DNA from: Mycolicibacterium canariasense
GTDB taxonomy: Bacteria > Actinomycetota > Actinomycetes > Mycobacteriales > Mycobacteriaceae
Direction: 5' to 3'
NCBI RefSeq assembly: GCF_002101555.1
Contig: NZ_LQOL01000059.1
Location: 29,181-93,180 of the forward strand
DNA length: 64,000 nt
The notes under the pieces are model-generated. The model was not told the origin of the DNA and did not search any database. It was given only the letters and a program-made list of their open reading frames with translations. Position 1 is the first letter of the stretch, and the number at the start of each line of letters is the position of its first letter. The position numbers and the translations under genes were made by a program. Positions 34,077 to 42,010 of this stretch are shown piece after piece.

Positions 34077-35690
34077 TCAGTGCACCTCTAAGTCGATATC
34101 GAAGAGCGACACAGGCCCGAGGATCACGCCGTTCTCCTCGACGTAGCGGTCCCACAGCTCGATCAAGTCGGCCAGTTTGTCGGGCCGGGCAGCGGCCAGG
34201 TCGTGGACCTCGCCAGGATCGCGCGAGAGATCATAGAGCTCCCAGGTGCCCGGACCGTACGGTGCGGGCAGATGCAGCGCCTTCCAGTCCCCCTGGCGAA
34301 TCGCGCGGCGCCCGAACAACTCCCACCCGGTGCCAGTGTCGGCATCATGCACCGTATCCGTCTGTCCGGACAGGTAGGCCACCATCGATCGGCCGCGCAT
34401 CGGCTCGACCTCCCTGCCCCGGTACGCGGTGCCGGGGTGCGCGGCACCGGCGAGCTCCAGCACGGTCGGGGCGATGTCCATGACGGTGGTGAACGCGGTG
34501 CCGATCTCCCCCTGCCGAGCAAAGCCAGGCCAGGTGACAAAGCCCACCACCCGGATTCCGCCCTCGGTGGTGAAGGCCTTGTGCAGCCGCGACGGCGCGG
34601 TGGCGGCCTGCGCCCAGCGCGGGCCGTACCAGGCGTAGGAGGTGGGACCGCCAAGGTTGTCCACGCCGTTGTCACAATGCTTGGCGACGAATGCTTCGAT
34701 TTCGGGGCCGCGCAGCGGCATGGCCTCGACGATCGTCCCCTCCGCACCGTTGTCCGACAGAAAGACGACGACCGTGTTGTTGAGCTCGCCGGTGCTGTCG
34801 AGGTAGTCGATCACCCGCCCGATGTTCCAGTCCATCCTGTCCACCATGGCGGCGTAGACCTCCATCTTGCGGGCGGAGACGGCGCGCTCCTCGTCGGTCA
34901 TGTCCGCCCATTCGGGGGTGCCGTCGGCGACCACCGGGTGCGGCTCGACGTCGGATGGGCACAAGCCCAGCCGGGTGAGCGCCGCCAGCCGTTCCTCGCG
35001 CAGTGCGTCCGGTCCGGCATCGTAGCGGCCGTGGTAGTTGGCGATGGTCTCCTGCGGCGCGTGCAGCGGCCAATGGGGCGCCTGGAAGGGCAGGTAGGCG
35101 AAGAAGGGTCGGTGCTCAGTGTCCTGGGGGCGTTCGCGGAGATACAGAAGCAGCGTGTCGGTGTACGCATCCGATGAATAGAAGTCCTCGCCGACCGTGA
35201 CGAACTGATCGTCTTCGGTGAAGATCGTGGGCACGGAAGAGAGCCCGCCGCCACCGCGGGTGCCGTAGTGGCTGGCGCCAGCCGGTAGCAGGGCGAAGGA
35301 GCGGTCGAATCCGCGCGCCCATGGCGACTTTTCGATCGTGTCGCCCAGATGCCACTTGCCAGCCATCAGCGTCTGGTAACCGGCGTCGCGCAGCAGTTCC
35401 GGCAGCGCTACAACGCGGTCGTTCAGATACCCCTCGTAGCCGGGAGCGCCCTGGAAATCCGGCGCGGCCATCTCGAGCATGGTCCCAATTCCGGCGACGT
35501 GGTGATCGGTTCCGGTCAGCAGCATCGCCCGCGTCGGCGAGCAGGCCGGCGCGGAATGGAAATCGGTGAGCCTGATGCCCGAGTGGGCCAGGCGGTCCAG
35601 GTTCGGGGTGTTGATTTCGCCGCCGAAGGCGCCGATGTCGGAGAACCCGAGGTCGTCGGCCACGATGACCAGAAAGTTGGGACGTGTCAC
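34077..35690 (-). CDS. Type I sulfatase (arylsulfatase)
   Basis: A 537-residue sulfatase starting at GTG 35690 so that the first strand VTRPNFLVIVADDLGFSD begins at once. The formylglycine motif is CSPTR with Cys50; metal ligands fit VADDLG, FLSDNGAEG and the conserved TTEGGIRVVGFVTWPG. It is a separate lineage from the 784-residue enzyme at 28885 (different length and C-terminus). It sits among accessory genes, so horizontal acquisition is plausible. There is no FGE-type activating enzyme in the window. Confidence 0.87.
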   Translation of the reverse strand: MTRPNFLVIVADDLGFSDIGAFGGEINTPNLDRLAHSGIRLTDFHSAPACSPTRAMLLTGTDHHVAGIGTMLEMAAPDFQGAPGYEGYLNDRVVALPELLRDAGYQTLMAGKWHLGDTIEKSPWARGFDRSFALLPAGASHYGTRGGGGLSSVPTIFTEDDQFVTVGEDFYSSDAYTDTLLLYLRERPQDTEHRPFFAYLPFQAPHWPLHAPQETIANYHGRYDAGPDALREERLAALTRLGLCPSDVEPHPVVADGTPEWADMTDEERAVSARKMEVYAAMVDRMDWNIGRVIDYLDSTGELNNTVVVFLSDNGAEGTIVEAMPLRGPEIEAFVAKHCDNGVDNLGGPTSYAWYGPRWAQAATAPSRLHKAFTTEGGIRVVGFVTWPGFARQGEIGTAFTTVMDIAPTVLELAGAAHPGTAYRGREVEPMRGRSMVAYLSGQTDTVHDADTGTGWELFGRRAIRQGDWKALHLPAPYGPGTWELYDLSRDPGEVHDLAAARPDKLADLIELWDRYVEENGVILGPVSLFDIDLEVH

Positions 35691-35772
35691 GCTGAAGCAT
35701 CCTGTCACGGCCCAGCCAAGACCCTCCCCCAATCAGCCCCGGTCCTCCGCATTCGTGGTCGTGAGCCGTGGT

Positions 35773-36255
35773 TCAGGCGGCTGAGTCCGGCCACTTGGCA
35801 CGTCGTCCCAGGACGGGTTGCCGACGACGTCCATAGCCCCACCCCGGGGCCCACGGGAAGCGTCCCCGTTCGTCAGCCCATACCAATTGCAACGCAGGGA
35901 AGTCGCGACCAAAGAGCTCGACGGCGAATCTCATATGGACATCAGGGTGCTCCACCTGAGCCACCTCGATGAGAAACCGATCTTCGTAGTCGATGTGCAT
36001 TGCCGGCGCAAGCTCGACGCCGTCGTCGACGACCATGTGCGCGATCGAGTTGAGCACTCGACAGGAGACGTTGGCGGACAGCCCGGTCATCAACAGTTCT
36101 GGAAGACCGCGGCTGTACAGCCCGACTGTGTACGCCAACGGTCGCTTGTCACTCTCGACGTATTGAACAGCCCACCCGTGGTCCTGAATCGTCGAGCGCA
36201 GGTGGTCCAGGTACTCCTCTGTAGTGCCGTCCGGGTTGTCGCATTTCCAGCACAT
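35773..36255 (-). CDS. DUF4262 domain protein
   Basis: A 160-residue protein from ATG 36255, which has a GGGG-containing ribosome site; longer in-frame starts would overlap the upstream gene region. N-terminal MCWKCDNPDG, with a CxxC, is followed by YLDHLRSTIQDHGWAVQYVE, AYTVGLYSRGLPELLMTGL and a C-terminal QLVWADERGRFPWAPGW: the DUF4262 pattern. Proteins of this family are widespread in actinobacteria, and their function is unknown to me. It may form a transcription unit with the upstream coiled-coil gene. Confidence 0.72.
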   Translation of the reverse strand: MCWKCDNPDGTTEEYLDHLRSTIQDHGWAVQYVESDKRPLAYTVGLYSRGLPELLMTGLSANVSCRVLNSIAHMVVDDGVELAPAMHIDYEDRFLIEVAQVEHPDVHMRFAVELFGRDFPALQLVWADERGRFPWAPGWGYGRRRQPVLGRRAKWPDSAA

Positions 36256-36334
36256 CGCGGCCCCTTTCATCGTGGATGCCGCCAGCATGCGCGCACCCTC
36301 CGACATGTGTGCGGGGGCTCGGTCCGACGATCGA

Positions 36335-37447
36335 TCAGCCGCGCGGTGTCGTGGTGATGTGTACGTGGTCGAAGTGACCGTATCCCGTCGCCTGGGGCCC
36401 GGCCGGCGTGGAATAGACACCCCGCCAGATCACGTCCTGTAACCCGAACGAGGGCCCGTTGGCCAGCGCGAACGCGCGGATCTGGTCGCCGAGCGCGATA
36501 CCTTCCGGGCTCTCCGGGTGGGGAATCATGATGTCGATCGCGAGACCGCGCGGATGCCACGGCTTCGAATCCGGCCGTACCCCGTCGATGGTCGCGATCT
36601 GGGGGAATTGCGCGCTGATCATTCGGGCAGCAAGAACAGTATTGGGTTGTAGGCCAGTCTCATTCGCGACACCCATGGGCAGTGCGGCGGGATCTTCTGT
36701 GATCGCAATTTGGGGCGGCGGAGCCAGGTCGCCCGCGGGCAGGTTTGGCATCGCGACGATCGCGGGATCCTGCGCAGGCGGCGTTTCCGGCGGCAGTGGC
36801 GGTGCAACAGCGCTCTCGATCACCGCTTGCTGCTGCGGAGTCAGCAGGGCGTACTGTGCTTCCGCTGCGGCGATACGGCGCAGCAGATCCTGCAGTGCGG
36901 TTTGCAGGTCCGCGCGTACTGCGGCAGCTCGCTCCGCCGCGACGCGCGCGTCTGCGGCCGAGCGCTCCGAGGCCAAGGCGGCGGCAGCGGCACGCTCGCG
37001 CGTTTCGCGGTAAGCCCTCAGCTGGTCGGTGGCCGTGGCTTCCATCGTGTGTTGCAGCGAGAGCCCGTCGATGAGTCGTTGCGGCGATGACGCCGTGAGG
37101 GCTGCGGTCATTTGGCTGTGACCACCGCCCATGTAGGTCATCGCGGCGAGGCGATCGACGGCCATCTGATGCGGTGCCAACTGGGTGTCCGCTGCCTCCA
37201 ATGCCGTCAGGTCGACGCGCTGGCGGTCCTCAGCTACGGCCTGTTGAGCTTGGGCAGCGTCGGCGTCGCGCTGAGCCGTGGTGACGGCCTCCCGGCTGCG
37301 CACCGCCTGCGCAGAAAGCTCGTCGAGCTTGGCCAACGCGTCGTCCGCGGGTTCGGCATGCGCGGCACCCATCGCCGCGGCCGTCACCAGGAGCGCCGAT
37401 CCGGCGCCGCACATCCTCCGTCGAAAGCGGTCGCGAACCCCAGTCAT
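36335..37447 (-). CDS. Secreted coiled-coil protein with C-terminal ARB_07466-like domain
   Basis: A 370-residue exported protein. A basic n-region and GAGSALLVTAAAMGAAHA end with a signal-peptidase site AHA-EP. Residues ~35-210 are Ala/Glu/Arg/Gln rich and form a coiled coil like that of the N-terminus of RipA-type cell-wall proteins. After a Pro-rich linker, the C-terminal ~110 residues contain NTVLAARMISAQFP, KPWHPRGLAIDIMIP and GYGHFDHVHITT, which resembles ARB_07466-type domains with His residues suited to metal binding. A peptidoglycan-related role is an inference. No NlpC/P60 catalytic motif is visible. Confidence 0.68.
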   Translation of the reverse strand: MTGVRDRFRRRMCGAGSALLVTAAAMGAAHAEPADDALAKLDELSAQAVRSREAVTTAQRDADAAQAQQAVAEDRQRVDLTALEAADTQLAPHQMAVDRLAAMTYMGGGHSQMTAALTASSPQRLIDGLSLQHTMEATATDQLRAYRETRERAAAAALASERSAADARVAAERAAAVRADLQTALQDLLRRIAAAEAQYALLTPQQQAVIESAVAPPLPPETPPAQDPAIVAMPNLPAGDLAPPPQIAITEDPAALPMGVANETGLQPNTVLAARMISAQFPQIATIDGVRPDSKPWHPRGLAIDIMIPHPESPEGIALGDQIRAFALANGPSFGLQDVIWRGVYSTPAGPQATGYGHFDHVHITTTPRG

Positions 37448-37545
37448 GCGGATTTGTCACGATCCTTCGGTCATGGTGCGGCCTAGCCCCGGCTGTCGAT
37501 GTCCCGGGACAGGCTACGAACTGTGCTCGACGATGTCTAGACGGT

Positions 37546-37716
37546 ATGGAGGCTGACTCGAGGCCGAAGGCCTCTGCGCACGTGGAGTCGGTACGGGATC
37601 TGATGCGGGTGCGGCACGGGTCGTCGAAGTTGCTGCTGCGCCAGGGTCGGGTGTACTCCGCTGGTCAGGCCTGGAACGGTGTGCACGAAACCTGCCTGCG
37701 GCGAGAACGGTTCGAT
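37546..37716 (+). pseudogene. IS110-family transposase fragment
   Basis: The + frame encodes ESVRDLMRVRHGSSKLLLRQ then GRVYSAGQAWNGVHETCLR, matching the middle of IS110-family transposases (RARHRLSKLLLRHG.VY-GG.AWTG.H--WLR). The RNase H-like catalytic end and the rest of the protein are missing, and the similarity stops at about 37713. There are no recognised terminal repeats. It is a decayed internal piece, not an active element. Confidence 0.6.
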
Positions 37717-37718
37717 GA

Positions 37719-37886
37719 TTCCCACACCACCGCGACAAAGGCGTGTTCAGCTACCGCGTACTGTGGAATGCCTTCGCCAAGCTGGCCGCACCCCTCACAG
37801 TTGCCGAGCAGCAAGCTCTGTTCCACGCCACCGCTCAAACGGTTTACCGACTGCAGGCGAACGACCTGGCTACGATTCCCCGCTGA
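37719..37886 (+). pseudogene. 3' fragment of an amidohydrolase-2-like gene
   Basis: From an in-frame TGA at 37716 the + frame reads RDKGVFSYRVLWNAFAKLAA then EQQALFHATAQTVYRLQAND and ends at TGA 37884. This resembles the C-terminal ~50 residues of amidohydrolase-2/TIM-barrel hydrolases (..ALFHDTAARVYRL). There is no start codon and the 5' part is gone; the IS110 fragment joins directly upstream. The 3' end overlaps the convergent TetR gene by 17 bp. Confidence 0.45.
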
Positions 37887-38523
37887 CGACTGGTTCGCAG
37901 CCACCGGACACCGGGGCGGCACGGGTGAATTGGGCAAGGAACATATCAAGGGCGGCAGCGGTGCGTTCGTGATCGCCGGTGGTGAGTAGGTCCAGTTGCA
38001 AGCCGCGAAGTTGTGCCAACACCGAGGTGGCGACCAAACTGGCATCTTTCGGCGTGTAGCCGAGTTGAACGGCAAAGAACTCGATGGCGGTGATCCAGTC
38101 GGACACGATGCCGTCGAGAAACGCGCTGTAGTGCTCGGGATCTCGCAGCGCGTGCCCGAATACCTCGAAGAGAAGCCGGAAATGGCCCTCCCGCTGCGGA
38201 CTGCTCCACCGTCGCCACAGGTCGCGGATCAGCTGTTCGGCGTCCTCAGCGGAGGTCGGAGCGGAAATGTCCTCCCGAACGCGCAGAGCGCTGAAGACCT
38301 CGCCCAACAGCTCGTCCGTCGTTGCGAAGTAGTGCTGTAACGTCGCGTCGGAGACACCGATCGCCGTACCCAATGCGGGAATGGACACTTCCCTGAGACC
38401 GTGATCAAGGAGATGATCGACCACCTTGTCCAACAACGCTTCCCGGTGACAGCGATATCGCGTGGTACCCACATCCGGGAGCTCTTCGTCTGTTTGCGTC
38501 ACCGCAGCTCTCGTGTCGATCAT
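37870..38523 (-). CDS. TetR/AcrR-family regulator
   Basis: A 217-residue TetR protein. The helix-turn-helix is in LLDHGLREVSIPALGTAIGV then SDATLQHYFATTDELLGEVF (residues ~40-80). The ligand domain is typical in length. ATG 38523 is chosen; an upstream ATG at 38574 would add an unlike leader. The palindrome TGATTAGAATCA lies 124 bp upstream. The neighbouring zinc-finger microprotein gene is divergent, so a regulatory link is possible. Confidence 0.82.
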   Translation of the reverse strand: MIDTRAAVTQTDEELPDVGTTRYRCHREALLDKVVDHLLDHGLREVSIPALGTAIGVSDATLQHYFATTDELLGEVFSALRVREDISAPTSAEDAEQLIRDLWRRWSSPQREGHFRLLFEVFGHALRDPEHYSAFLDGIVSDWITAIEFFAVQLGYTPKDASLVATSVLAQLRGLQLDLLTTGDHERTAAALDMFLAQFTRAAPVSGGCEPVVSGES

Positions 38524-38784
38524 CCTCTCCAGCCAACTGCACGACAGCACCGCTACGCTTGGCCTCAAGTACAAAATTGCCTTGTTCTGACTGTGTTTCG
38601 GCCCAATCCGCCATCGCGGATATGCGAACGGCGTTGCATATCAACATGATTAGAATCACATTGTTCACACCACGACCGCATTCTCACAGGCCGTTCTCAC
38701 GTGCCGATCGACGGTCACGAGGTTCGGACCGGCAAGATGGGGACCGCGCGACCGTCAAGGTCGTAACGACAAAGGATGGCAGTT
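38524..38784. promoter_or_regulatory. Divergent intergenic with palindrome TGATTAGAATCA
   Basis: 261 bp between the TetR start and the microprotein ATG. TGATTAGAATCA at 38647-38658 has two 5-bp inverted arms around AG. The stretch 38640-38665 is clearly more AT-rich than its surroundings, as expected of a promoter/operator. No coding remnant is supported. Confidence 0.4.
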
Positions 38785-38877
38785 ATGGGTCGCGACGGCA
38801 CCTGGGAATGTCTCAATTGCACTGCGGAAAACGATCCGCACAACCTCGGGTGCTGGGTCTGCGGCGCCGACGACTAG
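38785..38877 (+). CDS. 30-residue RanBP2-type zinc-finger microprotein
   Basis: ATG 38785 with ribosome site AAAGGA eight bases upstream, ending at TAG 38875-38877. The peptide is MGRDGTWECLNCTAENDPHN then LGCWVCGADD. It has W-x-C-x2-C-x3-N-x6-C-x2-C exactly, the consensus of RanBP2/NZF zinc fingers, with all four Cys, the Trp and the Asn present. The product is almost only the finger, so it should fold around one zinc and bind RNA or a partner protein. It is too short for most gene callers. It lies between two TetR genes. Alternatively it is a domain remnant, but a clean start, ribosome site and complete finger argue for a real gene. Confidence 0.6.
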   Translation: MGRDGTWECLNCTAENDPHNLGCWVCGADD

Positions 38878-39019
38878 ATCCGCGACGTTGCGGACGTCGC
38901 CTTGAGGGCACTCCGGTTCGGTCGACGACCACAGATGACGAGAGATCACATCAGACCGATTCATCTGGACGGCGCCAGACACCATGTCGTTCACATTGAG
39001 CGGACCAGCCTTGGTCGAC

Positions 39020-39739
39020 TCAGTCGGCTAGCACCGTGAGGTGGAGTCGGGCGACGATGCGTAGTGCCTGCGCCGGGTCGCCGCCATCGAATACTGCGGC
39101 ATGTATTCCGCGCATCGCCCCGGTGATCGCGTGGGCGGCTGCCGCGATGTCCGTATCGGGGTCGATCGCCGCGGCGCGTGCCGAGGTACCGAGCAGTCGC
39201 GCAACCGCCTGCTCGAAGGTGTCGTGCCAGCGCAGGGCGAAGCTGTCCGACCTCGGCACCCCGAGGTCGCGAAACAGGACGTGCGCGGACGGCGTGGCAT
39301 AGATGGCTTCGGCTGAGAGCCGGAGAAACAAGCTCAGCTGCAGCAGCGGCTCGGATGGCCATTGGGCGCCTTGATACCGCTGACCCATGGCGTCGACCAA
39401 GACCGTGGCCGCGTTGTCGATCGCCGCGCGGAAGAGTTCACGTTTGCTCTCGAAATGATGGAACGCAGTGCGCAAGGCAACACCGGAAAACCGGGCGACT
39501 TCTTCGACCGTGATCTGGCTGTAGTCCTGATCGCGCAGCAATGTCTGCGTGGCCTGCAGCAAGCGGACATCGGTAGGGGTGGACTCGGCAGCACCGTCGG
39601 ACGCGTCGTGGACCCACCGGTACAGCGTGGCCGGGTGCACCCCCATGTCCCGCGCGACGGCTGATGCACGCTGGCCCACGATGACGCGCTCAACGGCGGC
39701 GCGACGCTCCGAGTCGCTCCGCCGTGCCTTGGGACTCAT
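39020..39739 (-). CDS. TetR-family regulator with extra transposase-like N-terminal helix-turn-helix
   Basis: A 239-residue protein with two DNA-binding units. Residues 1-45 (RRSDSERRAAVERVIVGQRA then SAVARDMGVHPATLYRWVHD) match the IS3/IS630 transposase-type helix-turn-helix. Residues ~60-110 (TLLRDQDYSQITVEEVARFS and GVALRTAFHHFESKRELF) are a TetR helix-turn-helix, followed by a ligand domain. Such a tandem could arise by domain capture from a transposase. It is divergent from the SDR gene at 39857, with the inverted repeat ATTGCAT/ATGCAAT between. Fusion is seen directly; function is inferred. Confidence 0.75.
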   Translation of the reverse strand: MSPKARRSDSERRAAVERVIVGQRASAVARDMGVHPATLYRWVHDASDGAAESTPTDVRLLQATQTLLRDQDYSQITVEEVARFSGVALRTAFHHFESKRELFRAAIDNAATVLVDAMGQRYQGAQWPSEPLLQLSLFLRLSAEAIYATPSAHVLFRDLGVPRSDSFALRWHDTFEQAVARLLGTSARAAAIDPDTDIAAAAHAITGAMRGIHAAVFDGGDPAQALRIVARLHLTVLAD

Positions 39740-39757
39740 CCGCCGATCGTACGCGGC

Positions 39758-39785
39758 ATTGCATTATTTGCACCCTGTATGCAAT
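39758..39785. promoter_or_regulatory. Inverted-repeat operator between tetR and SDR gene
   Basis: ATTGCAT (39758-39764) and ATGCAAT (39779-39785) are perfect 7-bp arms separated by 14 bp. The block lies in the 117-bp divergent intergenic region and is AT-rich, typical of a TetR-family operator controlling both genes. Confidence 0.55.
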
Positions 39786-39856
39786 AGTCGCAATTGTTGT
39801 TCACGCCCCACAGGGCAGCCGATGCAGACGGCAACTCAGGCCAAGGAGGGGGAACG

Positions 39857-40663
39857 ATGGTCAAGCCGTTCCGCGCGTCGCGAGCGCTGATTACCGGTGC
39901 CAGCTCGGGAATTGGCGAGGCCTTCGCCCAGGCGCTCGCGCAACGCGGTTGCGACCTCGTGTTGGTGGCCCGCCGACGGGATCGCCTCGAGGCACTCGCA
40001 GACCAGCTCGAGGCGAAGTATGGGATCTCATGCACCCGTATCGCATTCGACCTGTCCGTGGAAGCAGCCGGCAGCCGGTTGCGCCAACTCGTCGAAGGCG
40101 ATATCGACTTGGTCATCAACAACGCCGGCTTCGCCACCCAAGGGCCGTTCCTTGACGGCGACGCGAGGGACTACGCGCGGGTGCTGGCGGTCGACATCGG
40201 AGCGGTGGTCGACATCTGCCATGCGTTTCTACCCAAGATGGTCCAGCGTCGTCACGGCGCCATCATGAACATCTGCAGCACCACCGCCTATCAACCGGTG
40301 CCTTCCCTGGCCGTGTATGCGGCATCGAAGTCCTTCGTTCTCAGCTTCAGCCAATCCTTGTGGTACGAGGCAAAACGGCACGGGGTCAAGGTGTTCTCCT
40401 TCGCCCCAGGCCCCACCCGGACCGAGTTCTTCGACGTCATCGGCGAGACCGCCACGGTGGTGGGCCGAATGCAGACCGCCGATCAGGTCGCTGCGGCCGG
40501 CCTGCGAGCACTCGATCGCCGCCGCACTCCCCCGTCGGCGGTCTCGGGAACCGGCAACACGGTGTCCGCAGCACTGGCACGACTGGTTCCCCGGCGTGTC
40601 CTCATGCCGGCCCTGGCGCGCTCGTTGCGACCGCTGCAGAGCCAAAACGATCCCACGCGTTGA
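39857..40663 (+). CDS. Short-chain dehydrogenase/reductase (SDR)
   Basis: A 268-residue SDR. GASSGIGE (NAD(P) loop), NNAGF, and YAASK (catalytic Tyr and Lys) are intact. ATG 39857 has an excellent ribosome site (AAGGAGGGGGAACG). Longer in-frame starts upstream would lie in the operator region. Substrate unknown. Likely under control of the divergent TetR. An NmrA-like gene follows 61 bp downstream in the same direction. Confidence 0.85.
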   Translation: MVKPFRASRALITGASSGIGEAFAQALAQRGCDLVLVARRRDRLEALADQLEAKYGISCTRIAFDLSVEAAGSRLRQLVEGDIDLVINNAGFATQGPFLDGDARDYARVLAVDIGAVVDICHAFLPKMVQRRHGAIMNICSTTAYQPVPSLAVYAASKSFVLSFSQSLWYEAKRHGVKVFSFAPGPTRTEFFDVIGETATVVGRMQTADQVAAAGLRALDRRRTPPSAVSGTGNTVSAALARLVPRRVLMPALARSLRPLQSQNDPTR

Positions 40664-40724
40664 CGGATCTGTCCCAAAGATGCTTCGGCGCAACACTATT
40701 CACGACCTACGATAGGAGCAGACC

Positions 40725-41705
40725 ATGATTCTGGTGACCAGCGCAGCAGGCGGTGTCGGACGTCCGTTGGTTCGGGGTCTGGTGGCCAACGATCGCAACG
40801 TACGGGCTTTCGTCAAAAACGAAGACCAAGCACGACGATCGACGGCCGACGGCGCGACCGAAGTCGTGATCGGAGACCTCCGACGACCCGGCGACCTCGA
40901 GTCTGCTCTACACGGAGTGAGCCAGATCTACCACGCCGCTCCGACCCAACTCATCGACGAGCTCCCCGTGGTCGAACGACTGATCGCGGCTGCCCGGGCC
41001 GAACGGCTGGACCATGTCGTCTTCCACTCGGTCATCCATCCCGATATCGCCGAACTGCCTCACCATCGCCAAAAGCTCTTGGCGGAGGGCAAGTTACGAG
41101 ACTCCGGCCTGCCCGTAACGGTCCTCCGCCCCTCGCACTACATGCAGAACGTGCTGGATTTCTGGGACTTCTTCGGCGCGGGCCTGCTCCCGTACCCCAC
41201 CTCACCGGAAAGCCTGATGGGAGTGGTCGACGCCGAGGACATCGCCGCCGCCGCGGCCAACGTACTGACCCACCCCGAGGGGCATATCGGCCAGACGTAT
41301 GACCTGTCTACCGTCGAGCTCAATCGCCATGAAATGGCACGGATCTGGAGCCGAGTGCTCGGGCATCCCATGACTGCCGTTCGGTTGCCCCCGGAGTCGT
41401 TGACGAATCCACTGCTGGCCGTCGGAGGATTCGGAGCCGCAATCGGACGCTCACTGGTGTCGACCAAACTCCGTTCCCTTCCCAACATCCTTCGTGGGCT
41501 GCGGACCGCACCGAATGCCCGCGGCTTCCGTGGTTGGCCGGCCGACGCCCAGGACACCTACGTACAGATGATGAAGTACTACGACGTGCATGGACTACCC
41601 GCCGGCAACTTCGATGACCTACCGAAGGTATTACCGCGGCCGGCCACCAGCTACGAACAGTTCGCTCGCCGGGTCGCAACAGAACACGGGGTGGCGACAA
41701 CATGA
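40725..41705 (+). CDS. NmrA-like NAD(P)H-binding protein
   Basis: A 326-residue atypical SDR. The N-terminal nucleotide loop is TSAAGGVGRP (residues ~4-13), followed by RAFVKNEDQA and VVIGDLRRPGDLESAL, and FHSVIHPDI, as in NmrA/HSCARG proteins that bind NAD(P) and act as redox sensors or reductases. The YxxxK is not evident. Ribosome site AGGAG lies nine bases upstream of ATG. It is the second gene after the SDR. Confidence 0.8.
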   Translation: MILVTSAAGGVGRPLVRGLVANDRNVRAFVKNEDQARRSTADGATEVVIGDLRRPGDLESALHGVSQIYHAAPTQLIDELPVVERLIAAARAERLDHVVFHSVIHPDIAELPHHRQKLLAEGKLRDSGLPVTVLRPSHYMQNVLDFWDFFGAGLLPYPTSPESLMGVVDAEDIAAAAANVLTHPEGHIGQTYDLSTVELNRHEMARIWSRVLGHPMTAVRLPPESLTNPLLAVGGFGAAIGRSLVSTKLRSLPNILRGLRTAPNARGFRGWPADAQDTYVQMMKYYDVHGLPAGNFDDLPKVLPRPATSYEQFARRVATEHGVATT

Positions 41706-42010
41706 GACACCCCACTTCATGCGACTACCGCCCCGAGGCACTGGATACCCGGGCAACCCTGCGCCTCCGAGTGTCGGCGTCGCGGTGTTTCATTTCTTGT
41801 CTCGCATCTGATGCCTAGATGCACTTTCAGATCCATGGTGGATCCGCCAGAAGCGGTGTCTTACTTCGAGTTCCGCCACGCAGAGTTCGAACCTGGCGGT
41901 TGCCGCCACCCTGTAGGTTCCGGAACGGGGACGGCCAGATGTTCGACACGCTCGGCGAAGCTAGTTGCAGCTTGATCGCGAGGTCGGCTACCCGTGTGCC
42001 AGCGCGGCGG
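41706..42010. other. Intergenic with possible flavin monooxygenase remnant
   Basis: 305 bp without an intact gene. A 38-codon + frame from ATG 41702 overlaps the previous stop and reads MRHPTSCDYRPEALDTRATL with no recognised family. Around 41850-41990 a + frame gives FRNGDGQMFDTLGEASCSLI, and the neighbouring frame YFEFRHAEFEPGG; joined by a frameshift they vaguely resemble the PF01494 monooxygenase C-terminal pattern (PG.R.PH..L.DG..LFD..G..FTLL). This is a weak, low-confidence remnant. Confidence 0.25.

Noticed and set aside
36459..37013. 184-codon + frame antisense to the secreted coiled-coil gene
   Set aside because: Ser/Ala/Arg-rich shadow; the minus frame has a signal peptide and a C-terminal domain.
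41590..41811. 73-codon + frame after the NmrA-like gene
   Set aside because: Mostly overlaps the NmrA-like gene in another frame; the short unique end has no match and no ribosome site.
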